Assembly: GCF_003347015.1 (NCBI RefSeq)
Contig: NZ_PNFB01000014.1
Span: 1 to 64,000 of the forward strand
Direction of reading: 5' to 3'
Length of the DNA stretch: 64,000 nt
Source of the DNA: Brachybacterium sp. YJGR34
GTDB taxonomy: Bacteria; Actinomycetota; Actinomycetes; Actinomycetales; Dermabacteraceae
Each line of letters starts with the position of its first letter. Position 1 is the stretch's first letter. The position numbers were made by a program, and so were the translations under genes. The notes under the pieces are model-generated. The model did no database searches and had not been told where the DNA came from. It saw nothing but the letters and a program-made list of their open reading frames with translations. Positions 26,323 to 34,811 of this stretch are shown piece after piece.

Positions 26323-26357
26323 TATGCTGAAGCGGCGGGCTCCTCCGGGAGCCCGCC
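26323..26357 (+). promoter_or_regulatory. -10 box (TATGCT) and 10-bp leader hairpin before cardiolipin synthase
   Basis: TATGCT at 26323-26328 precedes a perfect 10-bp stem (GGCGGGCTCC, 26334-26343, with 26348-26357; loop TCCG). The predicted transcript would begin at the base of the hairpin, the same layout as before the PLP enzyme at 24106. Confidence 0.45.
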
Positions 26358-26368
26358 CCCGCCTTGAC

Positions 26369-26378
26369 GGGGGGGGGG
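26369..26378 (+). repeat. Homopolymer of ten G
   Basis: Ten consecutive G residues lie 9 bp upstream of the cardiolipin synthase ATG, next to its GGGAGG ribosome site. Such tracts are prone to slippage; a length change would alter leader spacing without changing the protein. Confidence 0.85.
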
Positions 26379-26387
26379 TGGGAGGTC

Positions 26388-27875
26388 ATGGCCGAGCTGT
26401 GGCAGTGGGTGCTCGACCACTGGGTCGTGGTGTTCACCTACGCCTATCTCGTCCTGGACGTCGTGCTGCGGATCGTGAGCCTGATCGTGGTGCCCCGCGA
26501 TCGGCGTCCCGGCTCGGCGATCGCCTGGCTGCTGGCGATCATGCTGCTGCCGATCATCGGCTTCCCGCTCTACCTCCTGCTCGGCAAGGCGCAGCTGCCC
26601 CGCCGGCGCCGGGAGAAGCAGCGGATCGTCACGTCGCTCATGCGGGAGCGGTCCCACGAGATCCCCGACAGCGCGTTGGACGAGGACGTGCCCAGCTGGC
26701 TCCAGTCCGCCGTGCGGCTGAACCGCGAGCTCGGGGCGTACCCGCTGACCGGCAACAACGCCGCGGACCTCGAGATCGACTACGCCGCCTCGATCGCGGG
26801 CATGGCCGCGGACATCCGCACCGCACGCCGCACGGTCCACGTGCTCTTCTACACCATGGTCCTCGACGAGGCCACCGAGGACGTCGTCGCCGCCCTCTGC
26901 GAGGTCGCCGATCGCGGGGTCGAGGTCCGGGTGCTCTACGACCACTGGGGCTCGCTCAGCCATCGGCCGCACTACGGCGCCCTGCGTCGACGGCTCGACG
27001 CCCACGGCATCGAGCACTATCCGATGATGCCCCTGAAACCGCTGCGCGACGGCGCCTTCCAGCGCCCGGACCTGCGCAATCACCGCAAGCTGCTGATCGT
27101 CGACGGCCAGGTGGGCTGGATGGGCAGCCAGAACATGATCGCCGCGCACTACGACAAGAGGGCGAACATCCGCCGCGGCCTGCACTGGCAGGAGACGATG
27201 ATCCGTCTGCGCGGACCGATCGTCTCCGAGATGAACCTGCTGTTCGCCACGGACTGGTACTACGAGTCCGACGAGCAGCTGCCGCTGGAGACCGTGGTGA
27301 CGGTCCCGGAGGACACCTCGGGCACCTACGAGTGCCAGCTGGTCCCCTCCGGCCCCGGCTTCGTGCTCGAGAACAACCTGCTGCTGTTCAACCAGCTGTT
27401 CTACTCCGCCTCGCACCGGATCACGGCGGTGAGCCCGTACTTCGTCCCCGAGGAGTCGATGCTCGCCGCCCTGGTGACGGCCGCCAAGCGGGGCGTCGCG
27501 GTGGAGCTGTTCGTCTCCGAGGTGGGCGACCAGTTCCTCGTCTCCCACGCCCAGCGGTCCTACTACGGGGCGCTGCTCGCGGCCGGCGTGAGGATCTGGC
27601 TGTACCGGGCGCCGACGATCCTGCACGCCAAGCACGTGACCATCGACGACTCCGTGACCGTGGTGGGCTCCTCGAACATGGACATCCGCTCGTTCCTGCT
27701 GGACATGGAGTGCTCCCTGATGGTCGGGGGCACCGATTTCATGGAGAAGATGCACGTGGTCGAGGACGTCTACCGCTCCCGCAGCCGCGAGCTCACGCTC
27801 GAGGAATGGAATCGCCGTCCGCGGCTGGCGAGTGTGGTCGACGACCTGTGCCGCCTGGCCTCCGCGGTGGTCTGA
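26388..27875 (+). CDS. cls: Cardiolipin synthase (phospholipase D family)
   Basis: A 495-residue membrane enzyme that condenses phosphatidylglycerol to cardiolipin. Two N-terminal transmembrane helices (about 8-28 and 42-65) are followed by two HKD phospholipase D motifs: HRKLLIVDGQVGWMGSQN and HAKHVTIDDSVTVVGSSNMD. The order and length match bacterial ClsA-type enzymes. I use the ATG at 26388 behind GGGAGG; an ATG at 26364 would begin before the G tract and is unlikely. It is convergent with the paralogous membrane-anchored pair. Confidence 0.95.
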   Translation: MAELWQWVLDHWVVVFTYAYLVLDVVLRIVSLIVVPRDRRPGSAIAWLLAIMLLPIIGFPLYLLLGKAQLPRRRREKQRIVTSLMRERSHEIPDSALDEDVPSWLQSAVRLNRELGAYPLTGNNAADLEIDYAASIAGMAADIRTARRTVHVLFYTMVLDEATEDVVAALCEVADRGVEVRVLYDHWGSLSHRPHYGALRRRLDAHGIEHYPMMPLKPLRDGAFQRPDLRNHRKLLIVDGQVGWMGSQNMIAAHYDKRANIRRGLHWQETMIRLRGPIVSEMNLLFATDWYYESDEQLPLETVVTVPEDTSGTYECQLVPSGPGFVLENNLLLFNQLFYSASHRITAVSPYFVPEESMLAALVTAAKRGVAVELFVSEVGDQFLVSHAQRSYYGALLAAGVRIWLYRAPTILHAKHVTIDDSVTVVGSSNMDIRSFLLDMECSLMVGGTDFMEKMHVVEDVYRSRSRELTLEEWNRRPRLASVVDDLCRLASAVV

Positions 27876-27908
27876 GATCCCTCGAGCCGGCGGGCGCGGC
27901 CGGCACCC

Positions 27909-28718
27909 TCAGGAGTAGCCGGTCAGCGACTCGTAGGCGGCCTGGGCGCCCTCCTCGTGCTCGGCGACGCCCGCGGCGGTCTCGGAGATGAAGGCGCTGG
28001 GGCCCTGCGGCGTGTCGAGCACCGTCACCGAGATCAGCGCGGCGTCGGTCCTCTCGAGGTCGGAGGACTCCCAGTTCACGGTGGCGGTGGTGCGGTAGCC
28101 GGGCATGCCGGAGATCGTCACCGGCTCGGTGACCTCGTCGTCGAGAGAGCGCCCGGAGGTGTCTCCCCAGATGCTCGCGCGGAAGATGCAGGTGGTGATC
28201 CGCTCGGAGGCGGCCTCGGCACCGGGGTACTCGACACCGGGCTGCCAGACCACCTCGCCGACGGTGAGGGTCGACTGCCAGTTCTCCTCGACGGTCGCAT
28301 AGGCGGTCTGGGAGTCGTCGAGGAAGGAGAACCACCACGCGGTGGTGCGCCCGTCGAACTCCGCCGGCGGGATGAACTGCAGACCGCCGCCGCGGAGCTT
28401 GCCCGAGGGGTTGCTGGAGGTGCGGTTCGTCCCCTCGGGGGTCCAGCAGGTCTCCTCCTCGACGTCGGTCGGGGTGGCATCGGCGGAGGTGGTGGCCTGC
28501 GAGCTCTCGGGATCCGGGGCGGTGGACGACGAGGTCACCTGCGCACCGCCGCCTCCGGAGCCACCGGTGCGCAGCACCAGGTAGCCCACGGTCCCGCCCA
28601 CGATCAGCAGGAAGACCACGGCGAAGGCCAGTCCTCCGATCAGCAGGGCGGCACCGCGCCCGCCGCCGGACCCCGGTCCCTGGGGCTGGGTCGAGGTGTA
28701 CTGCGGTCCGGTGTGCAC
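27909..28718 (-). CDS. Membrane-anchored extracytoplasmic protein, paralogue A
   Basis: A 269-residue protein with about 20 polar residues, one transmembrane helix (ALLIGGLAFAVVFLLIVGGTV), a Ser/Thr-rich linker and an extracytoplasmic domain. The domain carries GKLRGGGLQFIPPAEF, two Cys (EEETCWTP and ERITTCIFRAS) likely to pair, and a final motif PQGPSAFISETAAG. The same order of segments appears in the next gene (28765-29703), so the two are paralogues from a tandem duplication. I do not recognise a named family. The GTG start has AAGGAG 5 bp upstream. It is probably co-transcribed with its paralogue. Confidence 0.8.
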   Translation of the reverse strand: MHTGPQYTSTQPQGPGSGGGRGAALLIGGLAFAVVFLLIVGGTVGYLVLRTGGSGGGGAQVTSSSTAPDPESSQATTSADATPTDVEEETCWTPEGTNRTSSNPSGKLRGGGLQFIPPAEFDGRTTAWWFSFLDDSQTAYATVEENWQSTLTVGEVVWQPGVEYPGAEAASERITTCIFRASIWGDTSGRSLDDEVTEPVTISGMPGYRTTATVNWESSDLERTDAALISVTVLDTPQGPSAFISETAAGVAEHEEGAQAAYESLTGYS

Positions 28719-28764
28719 GGAGGCTCCTTCGGCGCGGGGAGGGGAGGGGTGAGGTCTCGGGTGG

Positions 28765-29703
28765 TCACTCGACGACGGCGAGCGAAGCGATGATGTCCTC
28801 GAGGTCCTGGACATGCTCGGGCTGATCGGCGGCGACGTCGCTGGCCAGCGCGCTGGGGCCGTTCGGGGTCTCCACCACGATCGAGGTCACGACCGAGGCG
28901 CTCGAGGTCTCCAGGACGTCAGGGTCCTCGAAATGGTAGGTGGCCTGGACGATCCATGCGGGCTCGCCGTCCACCGTCATCGCCTCGGAGCGGTAGTCGG
29001 TCACCTCGGGGTTCTCGCCGAAATGGGAGACCACCCCCGAGGTGGTCGCATAGCACTGGAAGATCGCGACCGCGGAGCTCTCGAGGCCGGGATAGCCGCC
29101 CTCCTCCTCCGGCCAGACGACGCGGCCGAGGTTGACCACGCTGTACCAGCTGCCCTCGACCTGGCGGGCCTCGGCGCCGATCTCGGTCATGTAGGGCAGG
29201 GAACCGGTGGCCCAGCCGTAATCCCATGCGGCGGGCGCGGTGTACTCGAGGCCGCCGCCGCGCACGGTGCCGGGCCCGGCCGCGGGCGCCGGGGCGGGGT
29301 CCGGGGGCACGGTGCACTCGGTGGTGGGGGCCTGCGTGAACAGCGGCGGCGGGGGAGCCAGCTCGGGGTCCTCCGGGTCCGGCACGTACTCGGACTGGCC
29401 CTCCGCGGTGCGCGGTTCGCTGCTGGGGCCGGCGGTGGGGCCCGGATCCTCGAGCACGGAGCGGAAGACGGTCTGGGAGAGCACCAGGGCGATGACGGCG
29501 AGCAGCACCACCGAGCCGCCGATCACCGACCACATCAGGGTCAGCGTCCGGCGCCGGGCGCCCTCGGAGGGCTCGCCGAGGGTCGCGGCCTCGGAACGGG
29601 CGGCGTGGTCGGGCAGGGACGCGGCCTCCGAGGTGCGGAAATCCGGCAGCTGCCGCCCGGCGTCCGACGGGCGCTCCCCGCCTCCGTGCAGATCCTGTGC
29701 CAT
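28765..29703 (-). CDS. Membrane-anchored extracytoplasmic protein, paralogue B
   Basis: A 312-residue protein with a polar N-terminus of about 70 residues, one transmembrane helix (MWSVIGGSVVLLAVIALVLS), a Pro/Glu-rich linker and an extracytoplasmic domain related to paralogue A. Shared features are TVRGGGLEYTAPAAW versus KLRGGGLQFIPPAEF, a pair of Cys (TTECTVPP and AIFQCYATTS), and NGPSALASDVAAD versus QGPSAFISETAAG. The ATG has GGGGAGG upstream. The gene lies 47 bp upstream of paralogue A on the same strand. The function is unknown. Confidence 0.8.
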   Translation of the reverse strand: MAQDLHGGGERPSDAGRQLPDFRTSEAASLPDHAARSEAATLGEPSEGARRRTLTLMWSVIGGSVVLLAVIALVLSQTVFRSVLEDPGPTAGPSSEPRTAEGQSEYVPDPEDPELAPPPPLFTQAPTTECTVPPDPAPAPAAGPGTVRGGGLEYTAPAAWDYGWATGSLPYMTEIGAEARQVEGSWYSVVNLGRVVWPEEEGGYPGLESSAVAIFQCYATTSGVVSHFGENPEVTDYRSEAMTVDGEPAWIVQATYHFEDPDVLETSSASVVTSIVVETPNGPSALASDVAADQPEHVQDLEDIIASLAVVE

Positions 29704-29887
29704 CGTCACCTCCCCGGCGGGCCGGGAACTCCCCGTCCACCCTGCGCGGGCCCGTCGCCACGGGTGATTCTCGCACGCGCGGCCCCACGGCCCTTCCTCC
29801 AGGATAGAGAAGCCAGGGGCCCTTGGTAGTCTCCGCTCAGCGCGCCGCGCCCCCGGAGCTCCCGGCACCCCGAGAGATGGAGACTGC

Positions 29888-30763
29888 ATGCGTCCGCCCC
29901 TCGTCCTGACCGTCGCCGACTCGGAATCCGACGGTGCCGCGGGCATCCAGGCCGATCTCAAGACCTTCACGGCGCTGGGCGTCTACGGCGCCAGCGCCGT
30001 CAGCATGATCACCGCGGTGAACACCCAGGGCGTGCGCGACATGCATCCGCTGCCGGGTGCGGTGGTGCGCGGGCAGATCGACGCGGTCGCGGAGGACCTG
30101 TGGATCGACGCCACCAAGATCGGGGCGCTGGGCAGCGCCGCGGGCGTCGAGGCGGTCGCCGGCGCCGTGCGTGCGCACCGCGAGCGGCTGGGCCGGATCG
30201 TCCTGGACCCGGTGATGGTCGCCGCCGACGGCTCCCCGCTGATCTCCGCGGAGGGGGCCGGCGCGCTGCGCTCGCAGCTCGTGCCGCTGGTCGACGTGCT
30301 CACGCCGAGCATGGCCGAGGCGGCGCAGCTGACCGGCGGGGCCCTCGCCACCTCGATCGACGAGATGCGCGAGCAGGCCCTCGCGCTGCAGGCCGCGGGG
30401 CCGGGCACCGTCCTCATCACCGGGGGCCGCCTGCCCGGCCAGGACGTGGTGGACGTCCTCGTCCACGCCGGCGGCACCGATCTGCTGCGGGCGCGGCGGG
30501 TCCCCTCCCGCAAGGTCCGCGGCGCCGGCACGACGCTCTCGGCCGCGATCGCGGCGCAACTGGCCCGGATCGCCGGCTTCGACCGGGCCGGGGAGCTGGG
30601 CGAGATCGGCGAGGCGGGCACCGAGGACGACCTCGCGACCATCGTCGCCTCCGCCCGGGAGTTCCTGGCCAGCGCCACCGACGACGCCCGGAGCTGGACC
30701 ATCTCGCGGCACTCCGGCGGCTACGGGCCGGTCAACCACCTGATCACCCTCGACAAGCGGTAG
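29888..30763 (+). CDS. thiD: ThiD-like hydroxymethylpyrimidine (phosphate) kinase
   Basis: A 291-residue ribokinase-fold enzyme of the ThiD/PdxK group, expected to phosphorylate HMP or HMP-phosphate in thiamine synthesis. N-terminal signature GAAGIQADLKTFTALGVYGA, middle DPVMVAADGSPLIS, then LTPSMAEAAQLTG and LITGG. The usual catalytic loop GTGCT reads GAGTT here (Gly212-Thr216), so threonine replaces the common cysteine. The ATG has TGGAGA upstream. No TPP riboswitch is seen. Its stop is only 4 bp from the stop of the convergent NagZ-like gene. The symbol is by family; exact substrate is open. Confidence 0.8.
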   Translation: MRPPLVLTVADSESDGAAGIQADLKTFTALGVYGASAVSMITAVNTQGVRDMHPLPGAVVRGQIDAVAEDLWIDATKIGALGSAAGVEAVAGAVRAHRERLGRIVLDPVMVAADGSPLISAEGAGALRSQLVPLVDVLTPSMAEAAQLTGGALATSIDEMREQALALQAAGPGTVLITGGRLPGQDVVDVLVHAGGTDLLRARRVPSRKVRGAGTTLSAAIAAQLARIAGFDRAGELGEIGEAGTEDDLATIVASAREFLASATDDARSWTISRHSGGYGPVNHLITLDKR

Positions 30764-30767
30764 GCCC

Positions 30768-31964
30768 TCACCCCTCGAGCAGCCCGGCGCTCTCCTTGAG
30801 CGCGAGCACGCGGGCGGCGGACTCGCGCACGCGCTGCTCCTGCGCGGGGCTCTGCGCGGCCCAGTCCTCGATGGCGTCGACCAGCTCGCCGGTCAGCGAC
30901 GGATCGGCGGTGAGCACCATGTCCCCGCCCGCCTCGAGCAGCCGGGTGGCCCGCTCGGCGACCGGCACCGAGGCCACGGCGGCCGCGGCGCCGATGTCAT
31001 CGGTGACCACGAGCCCCTCGAAGCCCAGGCGTCCGCGCAGGAGGTCCTGGATCGCGGCCGCGGAGAACATCGCGGGCACGTCCGGCTCCAGGGCGGGGTA
31101 GACGGCGGAGGACATCATCACCAACGCCGCCCCGGCCCCGATCCCGGCGCGGAAGGAGTCGAGGAAGGGATCGTCCCTCCCGGTGGTCGCGTCCTCGATG
31201 CCCTCGGCGGAGAAGTCCGTGTTCTCCTCCACCCTCCCCAGCCCCGGGAAGTGCTTGAGGGTCGCGGCGACACCCTGCTCCTGCAGCGCGGCGGTCGCCG
31301 CGGCCACGCACTCGCCCACCAGCTCCGGATCGGTGCCGAAGCCCCGGCCCAGCTGCCCCACCGGGGCGTTGCCGTCGCCGAGGGCGGGGTCGACGACGTC
31401 GGCCACCGGTGCCAGGTCGACCTGGATCCCGCGGGCGGCGAGGTCCTCGCCGATGCTCGTGTACGCCGCGGAGACGGCCTCGGGCCCCTCCGCACCCAGG
31501 GACTCGGCGGAGGCCGTCCGCCGGGCGGCGTCCCCGCGCAGCATCCGCACCTGACCGCCCTCCTGGTCGACCGCGATCAGCGGCGGCAGATCGGCGCGGG
31601 CGAGCTCGCGGGCCCGGGCCACGGCGGCATCGACCGCCTCGGCGCTCTCCCACACCTGGAGCAGGAAGATCCCGCTCGCATGATGGTCGGCGAGGACCTC
31701 GGCGGGGAGCTCGGCGCCGGCGGCGAGGCCGACCAGCACCAGCTGGCCGGCGATCTCGCGCGGGGAGAGGTCCGCGAGCAGCAGCTCGGCGCCCGAGGGC
31801 GGCTCCGTGGTCTCGGCGGGCTCCGTGGGATCCTCGGTCGGCTCCTCGGCGGCCGAGGAGCTCCGCTCGGGGTCCTCCGCGCCCCCGTCCGGCGCGGGCT
31901 CCGGGGCGGTGCAGGCCGCCAGCACGGCGGCGGGGGCGAGGGCCAGGAGAGGTCGGCGGCGCAT
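30768..31964 (-). CDS. GH3 beta-N-acetylhexosaminidase-like lipoprotein (NagZ type)
   Basis: A 398-residue secreted lipoprotein. The signal peptide ends in the lipobox LAAC (Cys18), followed by an acidic Pro/Glu/Ser-rich linker to about residue 60. The GH3 TIM barrel shows IAVDQEGGQVRML, LAPVADVVDP, the substrate loop LKHFPGLGRVEENTDFS and the nucleophile Asp in LVVTDDIGA. The C-terminal part ends as single-domain NagZ enzymes do. NagZ removes terminal GlcNAc from muropeptides; a lipid-anchored form suggests cell-wall turnover outside the membrane. AAGACT ends 6 bp before the ATG, a weaker form of the leaderless pattern. Confidence 0.9.
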   Translation of the reverse strand: MRRRPLLALAPAAVLAACTAPEPAPDGGAEDPERSSSAAEEPTEDPTEPAETTEPPSGAELLLADLSPREIAGQLVLVGLAAGAELPAEVLADHHASGIFLLQVWESAEAVDAAVARARELARADLPPLIAVDQEGGQVRMLRGDAARRTASAESLGAEGPEAVSAAYTSIGEDLAARGIQVDLAPVADVVDPALGDGNAPVGQLGRGFGTDPELVGECVAAATAALQEQGVAATLKHFPGLGRVEENTDFSAEGIEDATTGRDDPFLDSFRAGIGAGAALVMMSSAVYPALEPDVPAMFSAAAIQDLLRGRLGFEGLVVTDDIGAAAAVASVPVAERATRLLEAGGDMVLTADPSLTGELVDAIEDWAAQSPAQEQRVRESAARVLALKESAGLLEG

Positions 31965-32039
31965 CCGCCCAGTCTTCCACGGGCCGCCGGGTCGGCGACG
32001 GATCGGCGGAAGGGGGGATCGGCCCCGGCTCGTCGGCCG

Positions 32040-32045
32040 TAGGCT
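32040..32045 (+). promoter_or_regulatory. Putative leaderless -10 box (TAGGCT) for the DUF4287 gene
   Basis: TAGGCT is separated by 6 bp from the ATG at 32052, which has no ribosome site. Confidence 0.5.
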
Positions 32046-32051
32046 GATCCC

Positions 32052-32621
32052 ATGAGCACCACGACGAGGCCGGAGGACCACCCCCGGGCCCGTGCCATCG
32101 GGACCGGGACGGGGACGGAGCTGGGCACCTGGGTGGAGCGGATCGACGAGGCGGGCGGGCGCGAGCTCGACCATGCCGCGATCGCCCGTCTGCTGCCCGA
32201 GCGCTGGGAGATCACCGAGTGGTGGGCGCAGGGCGTGACCGTCGCCTACGAGCAGATCATCGGACGCCGCGTGGTGGGGCAGAGCTGCGAGGGCGACTTC
32301 GCCGCCTCCGCCTCCCGCACCGTGGCCGGCACGCCCGAGGAGGTGCGCGGGCGCTGGGACGCGTTCATGACGCCGCAGCGGCGCGAGGAGCTGGGGCTGG
32401 GAGCGCCCAGCCTCACCGATACCGAGCGGTGGCGCTACTGGCGCGCCGCGGCGTCCGACGGCACCCGCCTCAGCGTGAACATCACCGCCAAGGACGAGGG
32501 GCGCAGCACGCTGGGCCTCGAGCACAAGGGCATCGAGACCTCCGCGGGCCGCGACGCCTGGAAAGCCGCCTGGAAGACCGTCCTGACCGCCTTCGCCGCC
32601 GATCACAAGGAGCATTCATGA
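32052..32621 (+). CDS. DUF4287/SRPBCC-like protein
   Basis: A 189-residue soluble protein. The N-terminal half (ELDHAAIARLL, then WWAQGVTVAYEQIIGRR) matches DUF4287. The C-terminal half (VRGRWDAFMTP, RWRYWRAAASDGTRLSVNIT, then a long amphipathic final helix AWKAAWKTVLTAF) looks like a START/SRPBCC lipid- or ligand-binding fold. The function is unknown. Its stop overlaps the start of the S9 peptidase gene (ATGA at 32618-32621), so the two are translationally coupled. Confidence 0.8.
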   Translation: MSTTTRPEDHPRARAIGTGTGTELGTWVERIDEAGGRELDHAAIARLLPERWEITEWWAQGVTVAYEQIIGRRVVGQSCEGDFAASASRTVAGTPEEVRGRWDAFMTPQRREELGLGAPSLTDTERWRYWRAAASDGTRLSVNITAKDEGRSTLGLEHKGIETSAGRDAWKAAWKTVLTAFAADHKEHS

Positions 32622-34786
32622 GCGAGACCGCCCCGCAGCTGCCCGCCCCCGACGGCACGAGCGATCCGCACCGGTGGCTCGAGGAGGTCACGGGCGAGGC
32701 CGCCCTGGACTGGGTCCGGGAGCGCAACGCGGCCGCGGAGTCCGAGCTCGACGCATTCCGCGACCCGCTCTCCGTGGAGGACACCCCGCTGAGCGCGACC
32801 CTGCAGCGTGAGATCCGGGAGATCCTCGACGCCAAGGACCGCATCCCCGCCGTCACCAAGCGCGGCGACTTCCTCTACAACTTCTGGACCGACGCCGAGC
32901 ACGAGCGCGGCCTGTGGCGCCGCACCACCCTGGCCAGCTATCGCACCGAGGAGCCGGTGTGGGAGACCCTGCTGGACGTCGACGCCCTCAACGAGGCCGA
33001 GGGCGAGGACTGGGTCTGGCACGGCGCCCGCCTGCTGCGCCCGGCGGGACTCGAGGACGGGGAGCCGTACCGGCACGCCCTGGTGGACCTCTCCCACGGC
33101 GGCTCCGACGCGGACGTCACCCGCGAGTTCGACCTCGAGACCCGGTCCTTCGTGCCCGCCTCCGAGGGCGGCTTCGAGCGCCCCGAGGCCAAGGGGTCGC
33201 TGAGCTGGATCGACCGGGACACCGTCTGGGCCAGCACCGCGTTCGGCGAGGGCACCACCACCAGCTCCGGCTACGCCCGCCAGGCCCGGATCTGGCGCCG
33301 CGGCACCCCGCTGGCCGAGGCGCAGCTGGTGCACGAGGTCCCCGAGAGCGACATGGCGGTCTTCGCCGGGCACGACGCCACACCCGGCTGGGAGCGCGAC
33401 TGGGTGATCGAGGCGCACGCCTTCTACGACACCACCGTCCACGTGGTCGACCGCACGCAGGAGCCGCCCGCGCTCACGCAGGTCGAGGTCCCCTCCGATC
33501 TCGAGGTGGACGCGCACCGCGACCTGGGCTTCTTCAGCCCGCGCAGCGACTGGGAGGTCGACGGCGCCCTCTATCCCGCCGGATCGCTCGTGGTGGGCGA
33601 CTTCGAGCGATTCCAGGCCGGTGAGAGCGAGCTGCACCTGCTGTTCGAGCCCACCGAGTCCACGTCCCTGGCCGGCGTGACCGTGACCCGCACCGCCGTG
33701 GTGCTCACGATCCTCGAGGACGTGCTGCACCGCCTCGAGGTCCACACCCGCGACGAGCACGGCGACTGGGAGCGGCGCGACCTCTTCCCCGAGCTGCGCG
33801 GATCGATCGACGTCGCCGCCGTCGACGCCGACGTCAGCGACGAGATCTGGGTGACCGTCACCGGCTTCATCGAGCCCACCGCCCTCCACCTCGCGGACCT
33901 CGCGGACGTGGCCGGCGGCGGCGAGGTGGGGGAGCTCGAGATCGTCAAGTCCGCCCCCGCGCGCTTCGACGCCGAGGGGCTGGACGTCAGCCAGCACTTC
34001 GCCATCAGCGACGACGGCACCCGGATCCCGTACTTCGAGATCAGCCGGCTGGACGCCGAGGATCTCTCCGGCTCCGCCGGCCCCCGTCCCACCCTGCTCT
34101 ACGGGTACGGCGGCTTCGAGATCTCCCTGACCCCGTCCTATCTCGGCGCCATCGGCAAGGCCTGGCTGGAGCGCGGCGGCACCTACGTGCTCGCGAACAT
34201 CCGCGGGGGCGGCGAGTACGGTCCGCACTGGCACCAGGCGGCGCTCAAGGAGAACCGCCACCGGGCCTACGAGGACTTCTCCTCGGTGGCCAAGGACCTG
34301 GTGGAGCGCGGGGTCACCGACCGTGAGCACCTCGCGGTGCGCGGAGGCTCCAACGGCGGGCTCCTCACCGGCAACATGGTCACCCAGTACCCGGAGCTGT
34401 TCGGCGCGGTCATCATCCAGGTGCCGCTGCTGGACATGAAGCGGTACAGCCACCTGCTCGCGGGCGCCTCCTGGATGGCCGAGTACGGTGACCCGGACAC
34501 CGAGGACTGGGAGCATCTGCGCACGTTCAGCCCGTACCACCTGCTGCGCGAGGACCCGTCCGCCCCGTACCCGCCCACCTTCGTGCTCACCTCCACCCGG
34601 GACGACCGCGTCCACCCCGGCCACGCCCGGAAGTTCACCGCCGCGATGGAGTCCCTCGGCGCGGACGTGCGGTACTGGGAGAACATCGAGGGCGGCCACG
34701 GCGGAGCGGCCACGAACGAGCAGGCCGCACGGATGAACGCCCTGATGTACACCTTCCTCTGGGACACCCTCGGATCCTCCTCATGA
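32618..34786 (+). CDS. Prolyl oligopeptidase family serine peptidase (S9A)
   Basis: A 722-residue cytoplasmic peptidase with an N-terminal seven-bladed propeller and a C-terminal alpha/beta hydrolase domain. The catalytic triad is present: Ser578 in VRGGSNGGLL, Asp in TRDDRVHPGHA and His694 in IEGGHGG. The domain entry YGYGGFEISLTPSY and LANIRGGGEYGPHWH are family hallmarks. It probably cleaves short peptides, with prolyl specificity likely but not certain. The ATG overlaps the preceding stop. No signal peptide. Confidence 0.95.
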   Translation: MSETAPQLPAPDGTSDPHRWLEEVTGEAALDWVRERNAAAESELDAFRDPLSVEDTPLSATLQREIREILDAKDRIPAVTKRGDFLYNFWTDAEHERGLWRRTTLASYRTEEPVWETLLDVDALNEAEGEDWVWHGARLLRPAGLEDGEPYRHALVDLSHGGSDADVTREFDLETRSFVPASEGGFERPEAKGSLSWIDRDTVWASTAFGEGTTTSSGYARQARIWRRGTPLAEAQLVHEVPESDMAVFAGHDATPGWERDWVIEAHAFYDTTVHVVDRTQEPPALTQVEVPSDLEVDAHRDLGFFSPRSDWEVDGALYPAGSLVVGDFERFQAGESELHLLFEPTESTSLAGVTVTRTAVVLTILEDVLHRLEVHTRDEHGDWERRDLFPELRGSIDVAAVDADVSDEIWVTVTGFIEPTALHLADLADVAGGGEVGELEIVKSAPARFDAEGLDVSQHFAISDDGTRIPYFEISRLDAEDLSGSAGPRPTLLYGYGGFEISLTPSYLGAIGKAWLERGGTYVLANIRGGGEYGPHWHQAALKENRHRAYEDFSSVAKDLVERGVTDREHLAVRGGSNGGLLTGNMVTQYPELFGAVIIQVPLLDMKRYSHLLAGASWMAEYGDPDTEDWEHLRTFSPYHLLREDPSAPYPPTFVLTSTRDDRVHPGHARKFTAAMESLGADVRYWENIEGGHGGAATNEQAARMNALMYTFLWDTLGSSS

Positions 34787-34811
34787 GCGACCCGGCAGGG
34801 AGCGCGGAGGA

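Noticed and set aside
29704-29887. A possible TPP riboswitch upstream of the ThiD-like gene.
   Set aside because: The conserved CTGAGA and ACCTGATC-type segments are not found. A 7-bp repeat (AGTCTCC/GGAGACT) exists, but its left arm overlaps a predicted -10 box and would not be in the mRNA.
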